Shown one piece after another: positions 42,602 to 50,562 of a DNA stretch of 64,000 nt. The DNA comes from CAWKAV01 sp963847735 (lineage in GTDB: Bacteria; Desulfobacterota; Desulfuromonadia; Desulfuromonadales; BM103): assembly GCA_963847735.1 (NCBI GenBank), contig CAWKAV010000030.1, positions 1 to 64,000 on the forward strand, in the 5' to 3' direction. Within the stretch, counting starts at the first letter, position 1. Every line of letters starts with the position of its first letter. A program made the translations under genes and the position numbers. The notes beneath the pieces are model-generated. The model did no database searches and had not been told where the DNA came from. It saw only the letters and a list, made by a program, of their open reading frames with translations.

Positions 42602-43662
42602 CTGCCTATCGCTGGATGATGAATGGAGTGAATGAACCACTGACCCGACAGGAATTCGAAGCACGGGCCGGTGCGGGTGAGGTGGTGGTCGAGGTCGCCG
42701 GATGCGGGGTCTGTCACACTGATCTGGGTTTCTACTATAATGGCGTGCGCACCAACGCAGAGCTGCCGCTGGCCCTCGGTCATGAAATCAGCGGCCGGGT
42801 GGTCGCTGCGGGTGATGGTGCTGGCGACTGGCTGAACAGGGCGGTGATCATCCCGGCGGTGATCCCCTGCGGCCAGTGCGATCTCTGCAAACGTGGCAAG
42901 GGCACCATCTGCCGCAGCCAGAAGATGCCCGGCAACGACATCCAGGGCGGTTTTGCCAGCCATATTGTCGTGCCGATCCGGGGGCTCTGTCCGGTCGATG
43001 AGCAACGTCTGGCGGCGTCCGGGCTGCAGCTTGCCGATGTCTCGGTGGTGGCTGATGCCGTGACCACCCCTTACCAGGCGGTTTACCAGGCCGGTGTCAC
43101 ACCGGGCAGCCTGGCCATTGTGGTTGGCGTCGGCGGTGTGGGCGGCTATTGCGTACAGATGGCGAAAGCCTTTGGCGCAACAGTGGTTGCCATCGACATC
43201 GACCCGGACAAACTGTCTTCTATCGCCGCCCATGGTGCGGCGGCAACCTTCAATGCCCGCGAACTGGACGGCCGCGAGATGAAAAAGGCGGTCAGCGCCT
43301 TTGCCAGAGCGAACGGCCTGCCATCCACCGAGTGGTTTATCTTCGAGTGTTCCGGGACCAGGCCAGGACAGGAATCAGCATACGGACTGATGGTGCACGG
43401 CTCAACTTTAAGCGTGGTCGGCTTCACCATGGACAAGGTGGACATCCGTCTCTCCAACCTGATGGCCTTCCACGCCCGCGCCCTCGGCAACTGGGGCTGC
43501 CTGCCGGAGCACTACCCGGCTGCGCTCGGCCTGGTGCTCGACGGCAAGATCGATCTGAAGGCTTTTGTCGAGCAAAAACCGCTCAGCGCCATCAACACGG
43601 TTTTCGATGACGTCCATCACCAGAGAATGAAACGTCGCGCCATTCTGGTACCCGACGCCTGA
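42592..43662 (+). CDS. had: 6-hydroxycyclohex-1-ene-1-carbonyl-CoA dehydrogenase (Had/BamQ)
   Basis: A 356-residue zinc alcohol dehydrogenase. Catalytic-zinc region CGVCHTDLGFYY and GHEISGRV, structural-zinc cysteines in CGQCDLCKRGKGTIC, and the NAD motif VVGVGGVGGYCVQMA. The placement directly before Oah and Dch genes identifies it as the dehydrogenase that oxidises 6-hydroxycyclohex-1-ene-1-carbonyl-CoA with NAD+. It is translationally coupled to the thioesterase gene. The family call is certain; the substrate follows from the operon. Confidence 0.9.
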   Translation: MSIAAYRWMMNGVNEPLTRQEFEARAGAGEVVVEVAGCGVCHTDLGFYYNGVRTNAELPLALGHEISGRVVAAGDGAGDWLNRAVIIPAVIPCGQCDLCKRGKGTICRSQKMPGNDIQGGFASHIVVPIRGLCPVDEQRLAASGLQLADVSVVADAVTTPYQAVYQAGVTPGSLAIVVGVGGVGGYCVQMAKAFGATVVAIDIDPDKLSSIAAHGAAATFNARELDGREMKKAVSAFARANGLPSTEWFIFECSGTRPGQESAYGLMVHGSTLSVVGFTMDKVDIRLSNLMAFHARALGNWGCLPEHYPAALGLVLDGKIDLKAFVEQKPLSAINTVFDDVHHQRMKRRAILVPDA

Positions 43663-43693
43663 TATTTTAAAAAGTTTTCGAGGAGGTTTAACC

Positions 43694-44842
43694 ATGGCCA
43701 CAACAGACCAGATCATCGCCGCAACGGCCCCTGCCCACCTGATCGATCACAATCTGATTGATCGTGATGTCGAGAGTCTCTGCGACGGTATGGTGAAATA
43801 CGAAAAACGCCCGGCCCGCCGCCTGGACGGTTCCTTGGCCGAAGGGCTCTACAACGCCTGGATCATCCTGAATAACCCGAAGCAGTTCAACTCCTACACC
43901 ACCGATATGGTCAAGGCGACCATCCTCGCTTTCCGTCGCGCTTCCGTTGATCGCGAAGTCAATGCCGTGGTCTTTACCGCCGTGGGCGACAAAGCGTTCT
44001 GTACCGGCGGCAACACCAAGGAATATGCCGAGTACTATGCCGGCAATCCGCAGGAGTACCGCCAGTATATGCGCCTCTTCAACGATATGGTCTCGGCGAT
44101 TCTCGGCTGCGACAAGCCGGTGGTCTGCCGGGTCAACGGCATGCGCATCGGTGGCGGCCAGGAGATCGGCATGGCCTGCGATTTCACCATCGCCCAGGAT
44201 CTCGCCAATTTCGGCCAGGCCGGTCCCAAGCACGGCTCGGCGGCGATCGGCGGTGCGACCGATTTCCTGCCGGTGATGATCGGCTGCGAGCAGGCGATGG
44301 TCTCGGGCACCCTCTGTGAACCCTTCTCGGCCCACAAGGCGAACCGCCTCGGCATCATCGCCGACGTGGTGCCGGCGCTCAAAATCAACGGCAAATACGT
44401 CGCCAACCCGACCGTGGTCACCGACCGCATGTTCGATGAGTACGGCCGCATCATCCACGGCGAATTCAAAGCCGGCGCCGCCTTCAAAGACGGCCGTGAG
44501 CTGATAAAAAGCGGAGAAGTCGATCTCGGCATGCTCGACGAAAAAGTCGAACAGCTCTGCGCCAAACTGATCGAGACCTTCCCTGAGTGTATGACCAAGA
44601 GCCTCGAGGAGTTGCGCAAGCCGAAGCTGCAGGCCTGGGATCGGAACAAGGAGAACTCGCGGGCCTGGCTGGCGCTCAACATGATGAACGAGGCGCGCTC
44701 CGGCTTCCGGGCCTTTAATGAGGGTAACAAGGAGACCGGCCGCGAGATTGACTTCGTCAAACTACGCCAGGGGCTGGCGAAAGGCGTGCCCTGGACCGAG
44801 CAGCTGGTCGACAGCCTGATGCCCGGACAGAAGGAGGATTAA
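43694..44842 (+). CDS. bamA: 6-oxocyclohex-1-ene-1-carbonyl-CoA hydrolase (Oah/BamA)
   Basis: A 382-residue crotonase-superfamily ring-opening hydrolase, the marker gene of anaerobic benzoyl-CoA degradation. Recognised by length and segments such as LYNAWIILNNPKQFNSYTT, FCTGGNTKEYAEYY, GMRIGGGQEIGMACDFT and GPKHGSAAIGGATDFLP. It adds water and cleaves the C-C bond to give 3-hydroxypimelyl-CoA. AGGAGG lies upstream of the ATG. It is followed 3 bases later by dch. Confidence 0.95.
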   Translation: MATTDQIIAATAPAHLIDHNLIDRDVESLCDGMVKYEKRPARRLDGSLAEGLYNAWIILNNPKQFNSYTTDMVKATILAFRRASVDREVNAVVFTAVGDKAFCTGGNTKEYAEYYAGNPQEYRQYMRLFNDMVSAILGCDKPVVCRVNGMRIGGGQEIGMACDFTIAQDLANFGQAGPKHGSAAIGGATDFLPVMIGCEQAMVSGTLCEPFSAHKANRLGIIADVVPALKINGKYVANPTVVTDRMFDEYGRIIHGEFKAGAAFKDGRELIKSGEVDLGMLDEKVEQLCAKLIETFPECMTKSLEELRKPKLQAWDRNKENSRAWLALNMMNEARSGFRAFNEGNKETGREIDFVKLRQGLAKGVPWTEQLVDSLMPGQKED

Positions 44843-44845
44843 GCG

Positions 44846-45616
44846 ATGAGTGACAGTCCGCTGAAAGTCTGGCTGGAACGCGACGGCAGCCTGTTGCGGC
44901 TGCGCCTGGCGCGTCCCAAGGCCAATATCGTCGATGCTGCCATGATCGCCGCTCTTGAGGCGGCCCTTGCTGAATATCGTGACTTGAAGGAACTGCGCGC
45001 TGCATTACTCGACCATGAAGGGCCGCACTTCAGCTTCGGCGCCAGCGTTGAAGAACACTTGCCCGGCCAGTGCGCAGACATGCTCAAATCGCTGCACGCC
45101 CTGGTGCGCAGCATGCTCAACTTCCCGCTACCGCTGCTGGTAGCGATCAAGGGGCAATGCCTCGGTGGCGGGCTTGAAGTCGCTGCCGCCGGCAGCATGC
45201 TGTTCGCCTCGGAAGACGCCAAGCTCGGCCAACCGGAAATCAAGCTGGCGGTGTTCGCACCTGCGGCCAGTTGCCTGCTGCCCGAGCGGATCGGCCAGGC
45301 TAAAGCCGAAGATCTGCTGCTGTCAGGCCGCAGTATGGGGGCAGGGGAGGCCCTGGCGTCTGGGCTGGTCGACAGCGTGAGCACGGATCCGGAAGCGGCG
45401 GCGCTGGCCTATTTCGATCAGCACCTGCTGGCCAGCAGTGCCAGCACCATGCGTTTCGCGGTACTGGCTGCCCGGCAGGAGTACCGGCAGCGCGTCATCG
45501 CCAAATTGGAGCGGGTTGAAACCCTTTACCTGTCCGGGCTGATGGCAACCCACGATGCTGTCGAGGGTCTGACTGCCTTCCTCGACAAGCGTCCGGCCAA
45601 GTGGCAGAACCGTTAA
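44846..45616 (+). CDS. dch: Cyclohexa-1,5-diene-1-carbonyl-CoA hydratase (Dch/BamR)
   Basis: A 256-residue crotonase-fold hydratase. Features: FSFGASVEEHLPG (oxyanion region), LVAIKGQCLGGGLEVAAAGSMLFA, and QPEIKLAVFAPAAS. The protein is short and its sequence fits the dienoyl-CoA hydratases beside BamA. It hydrates cyclohexa-1,5-dienoyl-CoA to the 6-hydroxy compound used by Had. Together dch-had-oah convert the benzoyl-CoA reductase product to 3-hydroxypimelyl-CoA. GGAGG sits just before the start, inside the end of oah. Confidence 0.92.
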   Translation: MSDSPLKVWLERDGSLLRLRLARPKANIVDAAMIAALEAALAEYRDLKELRAALLDHEGPHFSFGASVEEHLPGQCADMLKSLHALVRSMLNFPLPLLVAIKGQCLGGGLEVAAAGSMLFASEDAKLGQPEIKLAVFAPAASCLLPERIGQAKAEDLLLSGRSMGAGEALASGLVDSVSTDPEAAALAYFDQHLLASSASTMRFAVLAARQEYRQRVIAKLERVETLYLSGLMATHDAVEGLTAFLDKRPAKWQNR

Positions 45617-45641
45617 TGGACTGTCCCTGGTGTGTGTTGAT

Positions 45642-46505
45642 ATGAAAAATTCCACCACGCAGGAAATCGTCGATGTCCATTGTCACTGCTTTGCCGGACC
45701 TGACCAGACCGAGCAGGTCAACGCTGGCCTGGCCCGCTTGCGTGAAGCAGGCGTTCGCCACCTGGCCGTCATGGGGCTGGCCAACACACGCCTTAATGTC
45801 GAGGAAATCTGGAAGCTGATCCCGGAAGGGTTTGAGCACCTCGGCGATCCACTGTTCTACGAGGTTGACGATCTGCTGCGCTTCAGCCATGGCAGCGGCG
45901 GTATGCTCTTCCCCATGCTCGACACGCGCTGCCTGGCAGGGCAGGTGGCTGAACTGCTGCAAGGCTATGTCGCACTGGGCTTCCGCGGCATCAAGGGACT
46001 CTATCTGGCCGATAACAGCAACGACCTGCACCTGGCTGGCGTCCCCGAAGTCTTTGGCATCAGCCTGGAGCGGTACCACCAGCGCGAATGGCAGATCTTC
46101 GCCTTTGCCGAAGCCAACGACCTGCCGGTCCTGTATCACATGGACGCCAGACGCCACGGTGACGTGATGCGCGCCATGCTCGATGATTTCCCCCGCTTGA
46201 GGATCAACTTTCCCCATTTCGGTATCGGTCGCAAGGCCATGGCCAGCATTCTCGACCGTTACCAGAACGTTTATACCGATATTGCCTATATGCTGCCGCA
46301 CATCCAGAACGACCCCTCCAGCTACCGTGACTTCATCTCCCATTACCCCGATCGGGTCTGCTTCGGCTCCGATGCACTGCTCTACCAGCCTGAGATCGTC
46401 TTGTCCTACATTGAGCTGGTCAGGGCGCTGCAGTTACCGGAAGAGCTTGAAGAGGGCGTCCTCTCGGCCAATCCGCGCCGATTTTTGGGGTTGTCACCGC
46501 TTTGA
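45642..46505 (+). CDS. Amidohydrolase-2 family metal-dependent hydrolase
   Basis: A 287-residue TIM-barrel hydrolase. The metal motif DVHCHCF is at the N-terminus, a His in NFPHFGIG and one in VLYHMDARRHGD serve as further ligands, and the catalytic Asp is in CFGSDALLYQPE. Start is ATG 45642 or GTG 45630; neither has a clear ribosome site. It is the last gene of the plus-strand operon, 25 bases after dch. Amidohydrolase-2 proteins act as decarboxylases or lactone hydrolases on ring compounds, so it may handle a substituted aromatic or a side product. Confidence 0.82.
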   Translation: MKNSTTQEIVDVHCHCFAGPDQTEQVNAGLARLREAGVRHLAVMGLANTRLNVEEIWKLIPEGFEHLGDPLFYEVDDLLRFSHGSGGMLFPMLDTRCLAGQVAELLQGYVALGFRGIKGLYLADNSNDLHLAGVPEVFGISLERYHQREWQIFAFAEANDLPVLYHMDARRHGDVMRAMLDDFPRLRINFPHFGIGRKAMASILDRYQNVYTDIAYMLPHIQNDPSSYRDFISHYPDRVCFGSDALLYQPEIVLSYIELVRALQLPEELEEGVLSANPRRFLGLSPL

Positions 46506-46730
46506 TTCAGTTTCTGGTTTCATGCTGCAACTGATGGATAACCGCAACGTGCTGACTTGAAATGGCACAAGTACGAACCAACCCCGGAAACACTTACAAT
46601 CGAAGAGTTTTTGGCGGTCGTGGAAAAAGACGATTATGGCTGTTTTTGGGGCTGAAAACCGCACAAAACCAGATGATCAAGCAGACGGGGAGATACAGCG
46701 GTGGTTCGCGATATGTGGGCACTGAGAATC
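46506..46730. other. Gap holding a possible gene remnant
   Basis: This 225-base region lies between the convergent amidohydrolase and RND genes. From a TTG at 46557 there is a 32-codon frame ending in TGA (KWHKYEPTPET, then IEEFLAVVEKDDYG and CFWG), which looks protein-like but has no ribosome binding site. No terminator is obvious. Confidence 0.3.
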
Positions 46731-49460
46731 TTATATCCTCTTCTGTTCCACCATATCCGCAAGACGTTCGCCCAGAATACAACTGATATTAAAATTCAGC
46801 TTGGCCACGATATTGGGGAAGTATTTCAGGTCTTTCTGTAGTCTTTGATAGTCAAACTTCAAGGTGGTAATGTCAGACTTGGCACGGACATCGGTGGTGC
46901 GCCTGGTTTCCATGATATAACCGATCTCGCCAAAAATCTGACCGGGCTCCAGACTGGCCAGCACATGGGATGTGCCATGATCGTGGCGTATCACCTCCGC
47001 TTCCCCTGACAAGATAAGATACATACTGCGTCCCGGGGTGTCCTGTTCGATCAGCAACTCGCCTGCTTTGAATTCATCCAGCTCGGAGATAAGAATAGCT
47101 TTGCGCCGTTGATAATCAGTCATGTTCCTGAACAGGGAACAGTGAGCCAGCGAATCCTCATCCAGAGACAAGGCGAGGATTTGATAAAGGCCTACCAGAC
47201 GTATCCTGGACATTAGGATGGGAGTGATCATCAGGGTGGCACAAACGGATAAGAGGACGGTTGCCGTGATCAATGCCCCGGATTGAGCCACCACGGTAAA
47301 CCTCGATAACATCAGAATGCCGAATCCCAGGGATAGAGCGAGACAGGAGATGAGTAACGGTGGTGCGACTTCTTTTACCGAAGCGGTGACCGCACCAGGA
47401 TAGTCGGAAGTATGGCGGCAGTGATCGATATAGCTCGTCAATAAATGTAAGCAGCCATCCACGGACAGGGCAACGCAGATGACCGCCACCATCGCAGTGC
47501 CCGGATTCAATGGAATATTGAGCAGTCCCATCATGCCATACATGATAGCAACCGGCACAAGAGCCGGAATCAGGGCTATCAGGCCACCTTTGGGTGAGGT
47601 AAACAACGCCGAAACGATAATAAAGACCAGTAGAACCAGGAGTCCGAAGGCCTTTACCTGTGCCTGTTTGAGACTTTCAGCCGCCTGGTTCACCATCAGG
47701 TTCTTGCCAACCACGCTGGAAGCCAGTTCGGCACCGGCAACCTGCTCAACAACATCCTCCAGCTCACTGATATACTTATTTAATAATTGTGAATCATGAA
47801 TATTGTGACGAACCACAATGTTGGCCCGGCTGTAGTCCTGGCTGACATAACTCTTCAGTTCACTGCGATGAAACTGGAGCAGGTATTGCGCTATCAGCTG
47901 GCGGGTTCGGGGCAACGGCAGCCCTGGCTGTTCTCCCTGGATCTCTTTATGTACAAATTTGAGAAAATCGGCAAGGGACCGGCTCTGGTCAAACACACCC
48001 TGTTCCCGGACAAAATCCTGAATCCGGGCCAGTTTTTCTATGTTTCGAGGTTCAAGAAAGGCTTTTTCTGAATTAGACTCCAGGGCGATAAAGAAGATAT
48101 TGGCCCCTGCAAGTTCCTCATGCAGCCGTTCATTGTCCTGCATGAGTGATTGGTTTGCTGAAAAATACAGTACCGGATCGTTGGTGACATGAAAGGTCGA
48201 GGCATGAAAGAAAAAGAAGATACTGAGTAATACAGTAACAATCAGGATCGCACCTGGAAAACGGCCGTGAACCTTCTCCAGTGATGCAAGCAGCTTGTCC
48301 GGATATTGGTCGGACGGGTTCTTCTTGCCGACAAATTTTTCAGTGGTCTTCAGGTATATCGCCAGCAAGCCTGGTACAAACAAAACCGTAACCACCCCGA
48401 GGCTGAGGATGGCAAAGGTAGAGACAATGGCAAAATTCCTGATCAAACCAATATTGTTAAATAGATTACTGGCAAAGCCGAGGGAGATTATCAGGGACGA
48501 TAAAAGAAATGACAGACCGGTATGTTTTGCAATCATGCGCATGATCCCTTCATGCGTTGCCTTGGGGTTACTCCGCATTCGCCTGATGTAGGCAATCACG
48601 ATATGCATGGGGGTCGTCGATGCGACAATGATGATAAGGGGGGGCAGCATGGTGCTGAGGATGGTAATCGGAATGCCGGCCCAGCCCTGCAGGCCAAATG
48701 TCCAGGTTATTACAACGGCTGAGGTTATGATCGGGATTGTTGCCGCGAGCAGACTGCGAACAAAGAACAGAATGCAGATAAATGCGATGATCGCTGACAA
48801 TGGCCCCAACAAACGAAAATCACTGATCAGCTGATTTTTTAATTCAGCATATAAACGGGGCGTACCAATCTGGGAGAGAGCATCGAAACTCCCCTGGTAT
48901 TTACCAATTACAGCATCTATTTCGTTGTATATGCGCTCGTTGTCACTGACTGCCGATCTGTCATTGCCCAACGAGAGCACCAGTTCCGTAACCCGGTCGT
49001 CTGCGGAGAAATAATCGCCCACAAGCATTTGGTTGTTAAAAAGGGAGTCGTGCAGGTTCTTTGCATCGGATTGTGAGTGTAACGGGTGGTCAATGACCAG
49101 ACCGGATTCCAGCTTTCCGTCTACCCGTTGCAAGGTACGAAGGCTGAAGAGACTGTCGACTTCACTGATATCATTGATTGATTCCAGCTCATGGTGCAGC
49201 CTCTCCAGAGTCGAGAGTTTTTCCGGGGACCAGAGATTTGCGTCCTCAACAAGGATAAAAACCTTGTTATCGGTACCAAACTCCTCCAGCACCCTTTGGT
49301 AGACCAGCCTGTCGGGATCGTTGGCGGCGATCAGACTGTCAAGGTTGGTGTCCACAGTCAGTCGCGGCAAGCCGACAATAAAAAATGCAGTGATTGCAAT
49401 GATTGCCAGGAAGATGACTTGCCGGTGCCTGGTGCCTGTTAAATAAAGTTCCTGTATCAT
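46731..49460 (-). CDS. RND/MMPL-family exporter with C-terminal cyclic-nucleotide-binding domain
   Basis: A 909-residue membrane protein. Two RND halves with hydrophobic blocks at about residues 15-35, 215-390 and 400-420 in the first, and 610-760 in the second, each with a large periplasmic loop. The second half contains AVICVALSVDGCLHLLTSYID, the TM4-like segment of the MMPL/HpnN branch. The last 140 residues form a cNMP-binding domain (GELLIEQDTPGRSMYLILSGEAEV, LASLEPGQIFGEIGYI). Fusion suggests the pump is gated by a nucleotide or other small ligand. It is followed on the transcript side by no gene; a LolA-like gene lies 3 bases upstream. The cargo is likely a lipid or hydrophobic molecule. 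Confidence 0.9.
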   Translation of the reverse strand: MIQELYLTGTRHRQVIFLAIIAITAFFIVGLPRLTVDTNLDSLIAANDPDRLVYQRVLEEFGTDNKVFILVEDANLWSPEKLSTLERLHHELESINDISEVDSLFSLRTLQRVDGKLESGLVIDHPLHSQSDAKNLHDSLFNNQMLVGDYFSADDRVTELVLSLGNDRSAVSDNERIYNEIDAVIGKYQGSFDALSQIGTPRLYAELKNQLISDFRLLGPLSAIIAFICILFFVRSLLAATIPIITSAVVITWTFGLQGWAGIPITILSTMLPPLIIIVASTTPMHIVIAYIRRMRSNPKATHEGIMRMIAKHTGLSFLLSSLIISLGFASNLFNNIGLIRNFAIVSTFAILSLGVVTVLFVPGLLAIYLKTTEKFVGKKNPSDQYPDKLLASLEKVHGRFPGAILIVTVLLSIFFFFHASTFHVTNDPVLYFSANQSLMQDNERLHEELAGANIFFIALESNSEKAFLEPRNIEKLARIQDFVREQGVFDQSRSLADFLKFVHKEIQGEQPGLPLPRTRQLIAQYLLQFHRSELKSYVSQDYSRANIVVRHNIHDSQLLNKYISELEDVVEQVAGAELASSVVGKNLMVNQAAESLKQAQVKAFGLLVLLVFIIVSALFTSPKGGLIALIPALVPVAIMYGMMGLLNIPLNPGTAMVAVICVALSVDGCLHLLTSYIDHCRHTSDYPGAVTASVKEVAPPLLISCLALSLGFGILMLSRFTVVAQSGALITATVLLSVCATLMITPILMSRIRLVGLYQILALSLDEDSLAHCSLFRNMTDYQRRKAILISELDEFKAGELLIEQDTPGRSMYLILSGEAEVIRHDHGTSHVLASLEPGQIFGEIGYIMETRRTTDVRAKSDITTLKFDYQRLQKDLKYFPNIVAKLNFNISCILGERLADMVEQKRI

Positions 49461-49463
49461 GAG

Positions 49464-50375
49464 TTATTTCTGGTCCGTTGGCATAGTATCAAGCGAATCA
49501 TTCGGGGCCCTGGTGCCGGCATCGATTAATTCGTTTTCGATTTGATTATCCTCTGCAGGCTCAATATCCAGTGGCGGCTGGTTTTTATAGAGCCAGTTAA
49601 AGGTGAAAACCTCATCAGGTACATAATTTTCGGAAATTATTCGTTTGTTGATCTTGACCAGGGTTGAGTGAAGTTTTTGCCTGTCTTCCATGAGCAGCAT
49701 TGCCGCATTCCATGTGCTGAACCCTGCCTTTTTAAGGTCATGCATGGTGAGTTGTTTTGTCACTCTTCCATATTTGTCGAGATAATCTGTACGGATGATA
49801 TACAGGCTGTCCTCATGTATATAATGTTTCATCACCGGTGATGTCGACTCCTTGCCGGAGGTTTCATCGAACACATCAACAATGTAATAATCTATATTGT
49901 TGATGTGCCTGTCTTCTCGCCGGACAAACCGGTAGTTTTCGTTAAAAAAACCGCTTAATTCCTGCAGCGTAAAATCTGTGCCGAACAGGGTTTGCCCACG
50001 ATCCCCAAGGGGAATGTATCTGAACATCTCCCCGAAGGCCGGAAGATAGATGCTAATGTCCCGAATCGAGCCATTTTTTCTGCTGGCCAGCAAGGCAACA
50101 CCACGCAGCTCTTCGGGTGAATCAAACAGCAGCAAAAGCTTTATATCGTCTTCGTTGTTTACCCTGGTGTACTTGCGCAATGAACGCGTTGCGCGGTTTC
50201 CCCGTTCATCGGTAAGAATCACCGAGAGTTCTTCATAAACGGCCTTCTCCTCATAGATGCTCTGTTGCACCGCGTGCATGATCTCCATGCCGTCGGCATC
50301 GGTGCTCAGCTGAGCGTGTGCTTCTAACGAAGCGACAGAACAAAAGGCCAGCAACAGGGAATACAGGATTTTCAT
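49464..50375 (-). CDS. LolA-like outer-membrane lipoprotein-sorting protein
   Basis: A 303-residue periplasmic protein with signal peptide (cleavage after AHA). The body has the LolA-like half-barrel signature used by partners of RND lipid exporters: a long beta-rich domain with RKYTRVNNEDDIKLLLLFDSPEELRGVALLASR and a middle FRYIPLGDRGQTLFGTDFTLQEL. Such proteins ferry hydrophobic molecules between membranes. It ends 3 bases before the RND gene. A remnant of an ABC permease lies immediately upstream. Confidence 0.8.
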   Translation of the reverse strand: MKILYSLLLAFCSVASLEAHAQLSTDADGMEIMHAVQQSIYEEKAVYEELSVILTDERGNRATRSLRKYTRVNNEDDIKLLLLFDSPEELRGVALLASRKNGSIRDISIYLPAFGEMFRYIPLGDRGQTLFGTDFTLQELSGFFNENYRFVRREDRHINNIDYYIVDVFDETSGKESTSPVMKHYIHEDSLYIIRTDYLDKYGRVTKQLTMHDLKKAGFSTWNAAMLLMEDRQKLHSTLVKINKRIISENYVPDEVFTFNWLYKNQPPLDIEPAEDNQIENELIDAGTRAPNDSLDTMPTDQK

Positions 50376-50394
50376 TATTTCCGCCTACTCCAAT

Positions 50395-50532
50395 CCCTTG
50401 TTTTCCGCAATGATCGAACCCGTCCCCATCCGGCTGAACTGCTCATAAAACCCCTGCATGGCAATGAACAATGTCATCAAAACCGTTCATCGTGCAGATG
50501 GCGGTACTGGATAATTCAGCTTTATGAGTCAT
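50395..50532 (-). pseudogene. FtsX/LolC-type permease remnant
   Basis: From the ATG at 50532 (GGAG 8 bases upstream), deleting one A after the ATG gives M-LIKLNYP..., then a TGA, then a long hydrophobic frame TVLMTLFIAMQGFYEQF, SRMGTGSIIAENKGLE and a TAG at 50395. The pattern resembles the first helix of FtsX-type ABC permeases (LIKLxYRN...RRTVLMTL). The stretch is only 46 codons; the rest of an about 400-residue permease is missing, so this looks like an internal deletion followed by decay. RND, LolA-like and FtsX-type genes often travel together, which supports the call. It is a reading of short sequence and needs a search. Confidence 0.45.
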
Positions 50533-50562
50533 TGGCGGCTCCGAGAGTCCCGCAGGTCAAAT

